Shown here: piece by piece, positions 1 to 7,577 of the stretch | Layout: each line of letters begins with the position of its first letter | How positions within the stretch are numbered: the first letter of the stretch is position 1 | Assembly (NCBI GenBank): GCA_012270625.1 | Contig: JAAXHZ010000080.1 | Span: 1-29,259 of the forward strand | DNA: 29,259 nt | DNA from: Dehalococcoidia bacterium | GTDB taxonomy: Bacteria; Chloroflexota; Dehalococcoidia; SAR202; UBA11138 | Direction of reading: 5' to 3' | Made by a program: the position numbers and the translations under genes | The notes under the pieces: generated by a model | Seen by the model: the letters and a program-made list of their open reading frames with translations, nothing else | The model's database searches: none | Told to the model about the DNA's origin: nothing

Positions 1-554
1 GGTATCCGTATGGAGCCGCCGGTGTCGCTGCCCAATGCGGCCATGCACTGGCTTGACGCGACCGCGGAACCGGAGCCGCCGCTCGATCCTCCGGTGATTC
101 TGGAGACATCCCAGGGATTGTGGGCTGGCCCATCATGGGGATTCACACTGGTGGCGCCGAGGGCGAACTCGTGCATCTGGAGTTTGCCCATCAGAATCGC
201 ACCCGCATCGTTGAAACGTTCGACGACTGCGGAGTCGTAGTCTGGCACGTAATCTCGCAGTATTCTGGAGCCTACGGTGGTAGGAATACCCTTCGTGTAG
301 TAGAGGTCTTTCAGACCGATTGGTATTCCGTGCAATGGTCCGCGATATGTCCCGCCTGCTATCTCACGCTCCGCGGCGGCAGCCTGGCTGAGCGCCTGAT
401 CTGCGAGCACGGTGATGAACGAATTGAGTACGGGCTCGGTGGACTCGATTCGGTTAAGATGGGCCTCAGCAAGCTCTACAGGGGAAAGATGGCCTGATTC
501 TATGAGCCGCGCCGCCTCACTTATGCTGTAAAAGCACAGATCGTCTTGGTTCAT
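1..554 (-). CDS. Amidase signature family protein (GatA/AtzE-like), 3' end outside window
   Basis: Translating the minus strand from the ATG at 554 gives 184 residues that run off the window edge. The amidase-signature catalytic triad is visible: Lys82 in GIPIGLKD, the cis-Ser in GGSSGGS (about 157/158) and the nucleophile Ser181 in DTGGSIR. The family hydrolyses or transfers amides, usually in the cytoplasm; the substrate cannot be read from the fragment. The start codon overlaps the stop of the preceding small gene (ATGA at 551-554), so the two are translationally coupled. That small gene looks like an AtzG-type subunit, so an AtzE-like amidase is a better guess than the true GatA of the tRNA amidotransferase, whose partner would be GatC. 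No break is seen in the visible part. Family certain, exact function not. Confidence 0.93.
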   Translation of the reverse strand, partial: MNQDDLCFYSISEAARLIESGHLSPVELAEAHLNRIESTEPVLNSFITVLADQALSQAAAAEREIAGGTYRGPLHGIPIGLKDLYYTKGIPTTVGSRILRDYVPDYDSAVVERFNDAGAILMGKLQMHEFALGATSVNPHDGPAHNPWDVSRITGGSSGGSGSAVASSQCMAALGSDTGGSIRI

Positions 555-754
555 TGGCCACTCTGTTTCGGCTCGAAGACCACTGCCGGCTCGTAGGTGT
601 GTGGGCAGAGCTCGTCGAGCCTGTCGATGTCATCGATTCCAGATGTTACTCGCTCCAGCAGTGCGCCGGCGTCAACGACGGATAGGTCCAGTCCCAGCAC
701 GTTGGCCTGAGTCTGGAGCCACTCTTGGGTTAAGATTCGGGAGGACTCTGCCAT
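551..754 (-). CDS. Small AtzG-like (DUF4089-type) amidase subunit, 67 aa
   Basis: The protein is 67 residues from the ATG at 754, which follows an AGAGGAG ribosome binding site six bases upstream. The same frame is open up to a TTG at 814, but no such site precedes it. The C-terminal half (LDELCPHTYEPAVVFEP) resembles AtzG, the small GatC-like subunit that stabilises the cyanurate-pathway amidase AtzE. In this family a short helical bundle ends in an extended EPA-x-VF-x-P tail that wraps around the large subunit. The stop overlaps the amidase start, which fits a fixed 1:1 complex. The family call rests on remembered motif similarity and gene order, so it is moderate. It could instead be a divergent GatC. 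Confidence 0.7.
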   Translation of the reverse strand: MAESSRILTQEWLQTQANVLGLDLSVVDAGALLERVTSGIDDIDRLDELCPHTYEPAVVFEPKQSGQ

Positions 755-817
755 AGATACTCCTCTCGCAAGGTGGAGGTCCGGGTTCACATGTGTCTCT
801 CGTCGAGGCCGCAATAC

Positions 818-846
818 TTACTACACGGATCGTCGGTTGGTGTCAA
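818..846 (-). promoter_or_regulatory. Promoter for the AtzG-like/amidase pair
   Basis: On the minus strand a consensus -35 TTGACA (846-841) is followed by exactly 17 bases and TAGTAA (823-818), a weaker -10. The -35 box overlaps the TGA stop of the MFS gene (843-845). Transcription would start near 811, leaving a leader of about 57 bases before the ATG at 754. Confidence 0.5.
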
Positions 847-2204
847 CTTCCGGACGCCGCCCGCATACGTTGTGCATCCGACTGATGAGCTTGAGCCTCC
901 TGTTGGCTCTGCATGAGAATGGAACCTATATTGCGCACCTGCCGGTTTATCAGCGCTGGACCGAGCGCGAACACTGACACCAGTGCGCCTCCAATCGCGA
1001 CAGCGACTGGTACGCCAACAAACGCAGCTATCGCGCCTGCCTGCATTCCGCCCAAAGGCATGATGCTCCAGGTCATCCCGTAGAAACCCATCACGCGGCC
1101 GCGCATTCTGTCAGGCACCAGAAGCTGTAGCGAACTCATGATGGAGATCATGTAAGTTGAGCTCGAAGTGCCCATAACGAACATGAGCGCCAAGGCCAGT
1201 GGAAAAGAGCCTACGAACCGGGATGTAAGCGCAAACGCCACGATGGCGAGTCCGAACGCCACTCCACCACCGATTATCAGTAGTCCCTTCCGATGGAAGT
1301 CGCCCGCTGAGCTCAGCAGCATGGTGACAGCGAGAGCGCCCACGCCGCCAATCGTCATGAGAAGGCCTTGACCGTCCGCGCCCACCTTGAGGACGTCCAC
1401 CGCGAAGGCCGGCATCATGGTGATGTACGCCATGCCGAAGAAACTGTTGAAGAACGTCATAGCGATTAGGAACGAGAATATCGAGCTGCCCGCGATGAAC
1501 CTCAGTCCCTCCCACAGATCACCCATTGCGCTGCCAGTCGATGTCGATTCGATTCTCGGCACGCGAAGCATCAGAATGACGATGGCCATCACGACGAAGC
1601 CCGCTCCGGCCACGAAAATGGCAGTGGCGGTGCCAATCAAGCCGATAATGGTTCCCGCTACCGCTGGGGCCACGATTCGTGTTCCCTGCCAGATAGCGGA
1701 GTTAAGCGCCACAGCGCTCATGATGACCCTACGGTCGATAAGGTGAGGGTAGAGGGCTTGGCGAGCCGGCTGATCGAAGGCGTTCACCGCGCCTGCTGCG
1801 AAGGCAAGCGCTATGATGTGCTCAACTCGCACCAGCTCGAATAGAGTAAGGAATGCCAGCGTGAAGATAAGCGCAGCGGTAAGGAGCTGGGTATAGAAAA
1901 TGAGCTTACGCTTGTCCAGCTTGTCCGCGAAAACGCCGCCGAACAGGTTCAAGGCAATCGAAGGCAGCGCGCTAGCTACCGCTACGTATCCCAGGTACAG
2001 GGGCGATCCGGTCAGCTCGAACGTAAGCCAACCCTGGGCGAACATGAGCATCTGGAAACCACAGACGGATGCCAGAGTGCCAAACCAGTAGGCGCGATAC
2101 TGTGGGTATCGCAGTGCAGGGGGTACTGAGAACAACCTGCTCAATACCGAGTCTGCTGAGCCATTCGTCTGTTCAGAGTCCGACGTAGGGACTCTATTTC
2201 TCAC
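843..2204 (-). CDS. MFS transporter, EntS/DHA3-like exporter
   Basis: This 453-residue protein has about a dozen hydrophobic segments and belongs to the major facilitator superfamily. The loop after the second segment reads GGVFADKLDKRKLI, a variant of the MFS motif A (GxLaDrxgrkxxl), and the region around residue 145 (AFDQPARQALYP) is typical of the EntS/MFS_3 drug and siderophore exporter group. It would sit in the cytoplasmic membrane and export small molecules by proton antiport. The start is a GTG at 2204 preceded by AGGGTGAGAA. The gene lies 34 bases after the 73-aa gene and about 90 bases before the amidase pair, but a separate promoter precedes that pair, so a link with the amidase is only suggestive. 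The substrate cannot be inferred. Confidence 0.9.
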   Translation of the reverse strand: MRNRVPTSDSEQTNGSADSVLSRLFSVPPALRYPQYRAYWFGTLASVCGFQMLMFAQGWLTFELTGSPLYLGYVAVASALPSIALNLFGGVFADKLDKRKLIFYTQLLTAALIFTLAFLTLFELVRVEHIIALAFAAGAVNAFDQPARQALYPHLIDRRVIMSAVALNSAIWQGTRIVAPAVAGTIIGLIGTATAIFVAGAGFVVMAIVILMLRVPRIESTSTGSAMGDLWEGLRFIAGSSIFSFLIAMTFFNSFFGMAYITMMPAFAVDVLKVGADGQGLLMTIGGVGALAVTMLLSSAGDFHRKGLLIIGGGVAFGLAIVAFALTSRFVGSFPLALALMFVMGTSSSTYMISIMSSLQLLVPDRMRGRVMGFYGMTWSIMPLGGMQAGAIAAFVGVPVAVAIGGALVSVFALGPALINRQVRNIGSILMQSQQEAQAHQSDAQRMRAASGS

Positions 2205-2238
2205 TTCTCACCCTGCTCTCTTCGCTCCACCACCCATC

Positions 2239-2460
2239 TCAGTCAAGAAGCGGGATTCTGCCCCAAGTCACGCTGTCGGGGTTGTCTGACAGCGACTTCT
2301 CGCGGATCATCTCGCGAATCGCGAGCAGAGTGGCGTTGACCTCGTTGGTTACATATACCCAGTCAGGCTCCTCAGGGAACCAGTAGGGAGACGTTATTCG
2401 CACCACCTTACCCTCTGAGGCATTCAGGTAGATGCCGAACTTTTCTACGTGTTGCAGCAA
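2239..2460 (-). CDS. Hypothetical 73-aa protein
   Basis: I do not recognise this protein. It is 73 residues, soluble, with a Trp/Tyr-rich centre (SPYWFPEEPDWVYVTNEV) followed by a likely helix (ATLLAIREMIREKSLS). The start is TTG at 2460, supported by an AGGAG box six bases upstream. The good binding site, and the codon pattern continuing up to the stop 34 bases before the MFS gene, argue that it is real and co-transcribed with the transporter. There is no signal peptide and no cysteine pair. A possible -35/-10 pair (TTGCGG-17-TAATGT, positions 2567-2539) lies upstream. The function is unknown. Confidence 0.6.
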   Translation of the reverse strand: MLQHVEKFGIYLNASEGKVVRITSPYWFPEEPDWVYVTNEVNATLLAIREMIREKSLSDNPDSVTWGRIPLLD

Positions 2461-2538
2461 CGCTAGCTCCTACATTTCGAAATTGGCGATTCCGCATCTA
2501 TCTGCATATGCAAGCACGCCCTGATCCGGCGCCGACTC

Positions 2539-2567
2539 ACATTACCACACGACTACTAGAGCCGCAA
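2539..2567 (-). promoter_or_regulatory. Weak candidate promoter for the 73-aa gene and MFS gene
   Basis: TTGCGG (2567-2562), 17 bases, then TAATGT (2544-2539) on the minus strand. The -10 matches the consensus at only three positions. It is the best candidate I see in the 140-base gap 2461-2600, and the leader would be about 70 bases. Confidence 0.25.
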
Positions 2568-2600
2568 TCGGACGAAATTGCGTTTGGCGGCACTCCATCC

Positions 2601-4226
2601 TTAGGGTTCGCCGCGCGCTCCCATGACGATTAGCTCCAAGATGTCCAGACTGGTTACCATACCAAGGAACTCCTCGGAATTCCGGTCCATAACCGGGAGC
2701 GCCGACAGCGAGTTCTCCGTCATTCGCTGAAGCACGTCCTCGACCAGCTCATCAGGCCATGCCATAGGTGTGTTGTGGCGCACCACGTTGCCTATGGGTG
2801 TCCGTGCCCACACCTCCTTGGGCAAGAATCGCAGCATACTCACTGACACTATCCCGGAATACGCGCCGTCTCTATCCACCACGACATAGTCCTGCTGATG
2901 AGGCACTATCCACCGATCGCTGAATGCTCTCACTGACAGATCCGGATCCGGGTACGTGCGTATGGGGTTGAGTATGTCGTCGACCCTGATGTGGTCCAGC
3001 GCAAAGCGTACCAGAGAAGGAGGCAGCGGGTCGGGAAGCGTCACATCCTCGGCCTGCTTGGCGCGGTTGATGGCAAATCTGATTATCAAGGGCGTCAGCA
3101 GGATGTAGAAGAACATCATCAGCGCGAGCAGCGAGAACACGTCTCTCCCGATGGCCCCGATATCCAGCAGCATCAGCAGCAGCGCGATCTCCGCAACCCC
3201 TTTGGCCATCAGCCCTGCAGCCATAGGGAAAGGCATGCTCAGCCGCGCCGCGAACACGCCGATGAAGGCTCCAGCAAACTTCCCCAATAGCGGAACGGTC
3301 ACCAGCGCTACAATCGTCCACACTGGCAACTCTATGAACGACAGGCTTAGGTGCAGTCCTGCCGACGCGAAGAACAGCGGCACGAACAGCCCTTCAGCAA
3401 CGCTCCTCATGCCCGGGACGACGTCTCGACGCACCTGTTGAGGTAGCCCTGACAACGCCGTTCCAAAGAGAAGCGCCCCTAGCTTGCCGTGAAGCCCCAA
3501 CTCTTCTGCTGCTATCACCATCATGAAGAGTATCCCCAGGATCAGCCCGAACGATAGGTATGGCACGTTCAGCACACGCTGAAGCATAACGATGACCGGC
3601 GGAATCAACCTGATCGATATCAGCCACGACACGATAGTGAAGCCTGCGATCTTTGCCACAAGCACGAACATGCTGAACGGTGTCAGGTGGTGATCGTGCT
3701 CGCCTATCGTGAACCCTACCACCAGCATCGCAAGCAGCTCGGCAATGATCACCGTGGTGAACATTTGAATTCCGATCGGTTCCCTCAGACGCCCTCCGTC
3801 CGACAACTCCTTGGCCACCACTCCCAGACTGGAAAGAGACAGAATTCCCGCCAGCGCAAGCGCATCGCTAAACTGTAGGCCCAAGCCGAAATCGTAGAAA
3901 ATGTCCGACGTGACCAGCAGGGAGACAAGCAGGGAGCCTACCACTGATATGATCGCGGCGACGAAGAATCGACCACGGATTGTAGCCATGAAGCCTTGAA
4001 TGTCGATCTCGTCCAGACCAATGAGAAAGAAGAACAGGAACCCGCCTATACCTAGGAAAGCCTGCAGTTCCGTTGTCGGCTCGACTATTCCAAAAACCGG
4101 TCCCAGCAGAACGCCTGTCGCAATGTAGCCCACGATCGCGCTTAGGTGGAAGCGATCCAGCACACCCTCCATCAGCTTAGCGGCAGCTATCATCAGCCCG
4201 ATGGAAAGCAGAGCTTCGTGAGTCAC
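2601..4226 (-). CDS. CPA2-family cation:proton antiporter with C-terminal CBS pair
   Basis: This 541-residue protein combines about 12 membrane segments (residues 1-385) of the Na+/H+ exchanger/KefB (CPA2) fold with a cytoplasmic tail carrying two CBS domains (roughly 410-541; VDDILNPIRTYPD and PIGNVVRHNTPMAWPDE begin them). The early segment VGYIATGVLLGPVFG and LFFFLIGLDEID are typical of the family. It should exchange K+ or Na+ for H+ in the membrane; CBS pairs in such proteins usually bind adenine nucleotides and gate transport. No TrkA-N/KTN domain is present. The start is GTG at 4226, four bases after the glmS stop, with its GGAG box lying inside the last codons of glmS, so translation is probably coupled. 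Ion specificity cannot be read. Confidence 0.9.
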   Translation of the reverse strand: MTHEALLSIGLMIAAAKLMEGVLDRFHLSAIVGYIATGVLLGPVFGIVEPTTELQAFLGIGGFLFFFLIGLDEIDIQGFMATIRGRFFVAAIISVVGSLLVSLLVTSDIFYDFGLGLQFSDALALAGILSLSSLGVVAKELSDGGRLREPIGIQMFTTVIIAELLAMLVVGFTIGEHDHHLTPFSMFVLVAKIAGFTIVSWLISIRLIPPVIVMLQRVLNVPYLSFGLILGILFMMVIAAEELGLHGKLGALLFGTALSGLPQQVRRDVVPGMRSVAEGLFVPLFFASAGLHLSLSFIELPVWTIVALVTVPLLGKFAGAFIGVFAARLSMPFPMAAGLMAKGVAEIALLLMLLDIGAIGRDVFSLLALMMFFYILLTPLIIRFAINRAKQAEDVTLPDPLPPSLVRFALDHIRVDDILNPIRTYPDPDLSVRAFSDRWIVPHQQDYVVVDRDGAYSGIVSVSMLRFLPKEVWARTPIGNVVRHNTPMAWPDELVEDVLQRMTENSLSALPVMDRNSEEFLGMVTSLDILELIVMGARGEP

Positions 4227-4230
4227 ACCG

Positions 4231-6075
4231 CTACTCCACTGTAACGGTCTTAGCGAGGTTTCTGGGTTGGTCGATGTCGCAGCCCCTCCGGACGCCTATG
4301 TGGTATGCGATCAGCTGCATTGGCAGCGAAACCAGGAACGGACTGATGATTTCAGATGACTTGGGAATAGCGATCACGTCGTCGGCTAGCTGGGCGATCT
4401 GGACGTCGTCCTCAGTCGCCACGGCGATGATACTTCCACCGCGCGCCTGTACCTCGCTGATGTTGGACTGCATCTTGTCCCGCAGTGAGTCTCTGGGTGC
4501 GATTGCCACTACCGGCATGTCTTCATCAATAAGCGAAATCGGGCCGTGCTTCATCTCTCCTGCGGGATAGCCCTCGGCGTGAATGTAGCTTATCTCCTTG
4601 AGCTTGAGCGCGCCCTCCATCGCCAGCGGGAATCCTACTCCCCTACCCAGGAAAAGGAAATCCGACCGTCGCCCGTACTTCCGCGCGATGTCAGCGTAGA
4701 TGCTTTCGTCGGTGAGCATAGAACCTAGCATGTCCGGGAGTCTGCCAATCTCCGACACTATCGCTCGTCTGCGCTCGTCCCTGATCGATCCCCGACGAAC
4801 CCCGAACTCCAACGAGAGCAGCAGAAGAGAGACGAGCGAGGACATGAATGTCTTGGAAGCCGCTACCCCGATTTCGAGTCCGGCGCGGAGCAGCATGGTG
4901 TGGTCAGCAATCCGTGTGGTCTGAGTTCCCGGGTAGTTGCACAACGTGATCTGAGGCGCGCCAAGATCCCTGGCAAGCTCCATCGCGGCGAGAGTATCGA
5001 CAGTCTCGCCTGACTGACAGACCGAGACGACGAGTGTCCGCGAGTCCAGCACAGGGGAGCGATATCTGAACTCGGATGAGTTGTCGTACTCGGACGGAAT
5101 CCTGGCCAGTGTCTCCATCCAGTATCTTCCTAACATCGCCGCGTGTAGGCTTGTGCCCATACCAAGGAACACAACGCGATCGATAGACCCGACCAGCTCG
5201 TCGCTCAGATCGAGCTCTGACAAGTTTACGGAGAGATCGTCGAACGACACACGACCGCCAAGCGCGTTGACGATCGCGTCCGGCTGCTCGTGGATCTCCT
5301 TGTGCATGAAGTGCTGATGCTCGCCCTTGGCTGCCGACATTGCGTCGTAGGAAATGTGCGTGGCGCGCTTCTCTATCGGCACACCATCGGCCGACGAGAA
5401 CACCATTTCGTCGTCTGCCAGAACTGCCATCTCGCCGGCGCTGAGATAGATGACGTTGCGAGTATAAGGCAGCAGCGCCGGAAGATCAGACGACAGAAAG
5501 ACGCCATCATCGCTCCGGCCAACGACGATACCTCCCGCATTGCCCAGTCGCAAGCCGACGATCTTGCCTGGGTCCAAGGTCGAGAAAGCAACTAAGGCGT
5601 TCGCCCCACTGATGCGCCGCGCCACATCTACGAACGCTTCTTCCAAGGTAAGATCCCGTGCGAGGCAGTCCTCGATCATGTGAGGGATGCATTCCGAATC
5701 GGTCTGCGACTTGAACACGTGACCTTTGGCGACCAACTCTCGTTTGAGGTCCTGGTAGTTCTCGACGATCCCATTGTGTACGACGACGACCTGGTTGGAG
5801 CAGTCGGTGTGGGGGTGCGCATTCTGATCGGTTGGCCCCCCGTGAGTCGCCCACCTGGTGTGGCCGATCCCGAGACTGCCCTTGGGCATCGCGCCGTTCA
5901 GCGACTCCCTCAGGTTCGCGAGTTTTCCGGTCCGTTTGTGCAATCTCGGAATTCCGTTAGGCCCTACGACCGCGATTCCGGCGCTGTCGTAGCCCCGGTA
6001 CTCCAGGGTACTCAGTCCTTCCAGGAGAACTCCCGCAGCCTGGCGATTGCCTGCGTATCCGATTATCCCGCACAT
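4231..6075 (-). CDS. glmS: Glutamine--fructose-6-phosphate aminotransferase (isomerizing)
   Basis: The 614-residue protein has the normal GlmS length and plan. It starts MCGIIGYAG, so Cys2 becomes the N-terminal nucleophile of the class II glutaminase domain (about 1-230; GHTRWATHG and the NGIVENY loop are present). Two SIS sugar-isomerase domains follow (about 290-614; SQSGETVDT, EGALKLKEISYIHAEG) and the C-terminus is NLAKTVTVE. It makes glucosamine-6-phosphate from fructose-6-phosphate and glutamine, the first step to UDP-GlcNAc. It follows plsC by 73 bases and is followed within 4 bases by the antiporter gene. I see no glmS ribozyme-like sequence in the short 73-base leader; supply is probably set by the cmk-plsC transcript. 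Confidence 0.98.
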   Translation of the reverse strand: MCGIIGYAGNRQAAGVLLEGLSTLEYRGYDSAGIAVVGPNGIPRLHKRTGKLANLRESLNGAMPKGSLGIGHTRWATHGGPTDQNAHPHTDCSNQVVVVHNGIVENYQDLKRELVAKGHVFKSQTDSECIPHMIEDCLARDLTLEEAFVDVARRISGANALVAFSTLDPGKIVGLRLGNAGGIVVGRSDDGVFLSSDLPALLPYTRNVIYLSAGEMAVLADDEMVFSSADGVPIEKRATHISYDAMSAAKGEHQHFMHKEIHEQPDAIVNALGGRVSFDDLSVNLSELDLSDELVGSIDRVVFLGMGTSLHAAMLGRYWMETLARIPSEYDNSSEFRYRSPVLDSRTLVVSVCQSGETVDTLAAMELARDLGAPQITLCNYPGTQTTRIADHTMLLRAGLEIGVAASKTFMSSLVSLLLLSLEFGVRRGSIRDERRRAIVSEIGRLPDMLGSMLTDESIYADIARKYGRRSDFLFLGRGVGFPLAMEGALKLKEISYIHAEGYPAGEMKHGPISLIDEDMPVVAIAPRDSLRDKMQSNISEVQARGGSIIAVATEDDVQIAQLADDVIAIPKSSEIISPFLVSLPMQLIAYHIGVRRGCDIDQPRNLAKTVTVE

Positions 6076-6148
6076 ACACCCACCATTCGCATCGACGGGT
6101 AGAGCATCGGCGTAGTGATAATGGTTGCGCCTCTGTCCGTTGAGCCGA

Positions 6149-6829
6149 TCACAGGGTCACTCCGGCGGGGTCTTCTTCGCGCGCGAGGTCCCTTGCATAG
6201 AAACCGTGGTATGACTCGGGCAGAAGGTCACAGATGCGCCGCATCATGTCGGCTGTCATCGAGCGCATCAGCTCTCGGCTGGGACGCCCCTCTATGCTCG
6301 GCAGGGAGAACGGTTGGCCGATGTTGATCCTGATCTGCCCCGTGGGATTTATGACACGCAAAAAGGGCTGCATCCTCTCAGTGCCGGTGATGCCAATGGG
6401 GAGTACAGGCGCGCCGGACTTGAGTATCAGGGCAACGGCCCCGGACTTGGCCTCATTGATGCTGGCTGTGCGACTCCGTGTACCCTCCGGGAAGATTACC
6501 AGCGCAGCATCCTGCTGAAGCTGACGCAGCGCCCAGCGGAAGGCCTTCGCGTCCACTCCGACGCGATCGATGGGGAACGCTCCGTAGCTGCGCAAGTACC
6601 ATCTGCCGACAGGGCCGACGGCCCTGAACAGATTGTCCTTGGCCAGATACTTCAAACGACGGGGAACGCTCGCTCCGAGGAATGATGGATCGAGGTTGCT
6701 TAGGTGATTGGCGACCACCACCAGTGGTCCCATCGGAGGAACGTTTTCAGCGCCGATCACCTTGTAATCCGCGAACGTGCGCAGTGTGCATCTCTGCAAG
6801 AAGTTGCTGACATGATAGACCGCTTCCAC
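6149..6829 (-). CDS. plsC: 1-acyl-sn-glycerol-3-phosphate acyltransferase
   Basis: The 226-residue protein carries the acyltransferase block I NHLSNLD (His42, Asp47) and block III FPEGTRSR (113-120), the hallmark motifs of the PlsC/LPLAT family. It acylates lysophosphatidate at the membrane to give phosphatidate. The start is a GTG (6827-6829) whose first base is the last base of the cmk TAG stop (TAGTG), so it is translationally coupled to cmk. cmk followed by plsC is a common bacterial pair. The length is normal and there is no long N-terminal membrane anchor, so membrane attachment is probably peripheral. Confidence 0.95.
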   Translation of the reverse strand: MEAVYHVSNFLQRCTLRTFADYKVIGAENVPPMGPLVVVANHLSNLDPSFLGASVPRRLKYLAKDNLFRAVGPVGRWYLRSYGAFPIDRVGVDAKAFRWALRQLQQDAALVIFPEGTRSRTASINEAKSGAVALILKSGAPVLPIGITGTERMQPFLRVINPTGQIRINIGQPFSLPSIEGRPSRELMRSMTADMMRRICDLLPESYHGFYARDLAREEDPAGVTL

Positions 6830-7494
6830 TATGATCGCTCCGCCAGCGCAACTATCCTGGTCACAACGTCAGACAAGCTCAGATCGTCGGTGCGGATAAC
6901 CACCGCGTCGTTGGCGACACGCAGTGGCGCATCGTCTCTCTTCGAGTCCATCTCGTCTCTTCTCACCGTGTCGGCCAACACCTGTTCCAGATCGATGGCA
7001 ACTCCGGCTGCGATCATCTCAGCGCAGCGCCTCTTGGCACGGACATGTGCGGACGCATCCAGATACACCTTCGTGCTGGCGTCCGCCAACACAACCGTGC
7101 CGATGTCGCGTCCCACCATAACGGTAGGGCTAGTCTCGGCTATCCTGCGCTGATGGAGGGTCAGCGCACGCCTGACACCGCGAACCGCTGAGACCGCCGA
7201 AACGTTGCGGTCAACATCAGTGTCCCTCAAGTGATCGGTGACGTCGGTGCCATCCACGATCAAGCGATCGCCCCTGTCCGAGGGCAAAAGAGCAATTCGC
7301 ATCGACTCTGTCATTTGCGTTAGCTTCTGTTCGTTGGATATGTCTATACCATCATGGACGGCCTGCCACGTTGCGGCGCGGTACATCAGACCGGTATCTA
7401 GAAATGCGTAGCAGAGCCTTTCGGCCACACGCGCCCCGACGGATGATTTGCCAGAGGCGACAGGCCCATCGATCGCGACCGCTTCGATCACCAA
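6829..7494 (-). CDS. cmk: Cytidylate kinase
   Basis: The 221-residue protein opens with a P-loop GPVASGKSS (10-18) and has the CMP-kinase features GRDIGTVVLADA and KVYLDASAHVRAKRR, followed by an RDEMDSKRDDAPL segment near the lid/insert region. It phosphorylates CMP and dCMP with ATP in pyrimidine nucleotide recycling. The start is ambiguous: TTG at 7494 or the adjacent GTG at 7491; a GGAGG box lies 12-15 bases upstream, longer than usual. A strong promoter lies just upstream. It is the first gene of the cmk-plsC-glmS-antiporter group. Confidence 0.96.
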   Translation of the reverse strand: MVIEAVAIDGPVASGKSSVGARVAERLCYAFLDTGLMYRAATWQAVHDGIDISNEQKLTQMTESMRIALLPSDRGDRLIVDGTDVTDHLRDTDVDRNVSAVSAVRGVRRALTLHQRRIAETSPTVMVGRDIGTVVLADASTKVYLDASAHVRAKRRCAEMIAAGVAIDLEQVLADTVRRDEMDSKRDDAPLRVANDAVVIRTDDLSLSDVVTRIVALAERS

Positions 7495-7529
7495 GTCGTT
7501 CAGAGTCCTCCGACAGTGATTTCATTCTG

Positions 7530-7558
7530 ATTATATGTTTGCGATTTGCTGCGGGCAA
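7530..7558 (-). promoter_or_regulatory. Promoter for the cmk operon
   Basis: On the minus strand TTGCCC (7558-7553), 17 bases, then a perfect TATAAT (7535-7530). The start site would be near 7523, giving a 29-base leader to cmk. It lies in the 83-base gap after the CaiB-family gene, so cmk is a separate transcription unit. Confidence 0.7.
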
Positions 7559-7577
7559 GCTGCCATGATGAGGCGAG

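Noticed and set aside
6076..6148. A glmS ribozyme in the leader of glmS
   Set aside because: The gap is only 73 bases and none of the ribozyme core is recognisable; the ribozyme is typical of Firmicutes.
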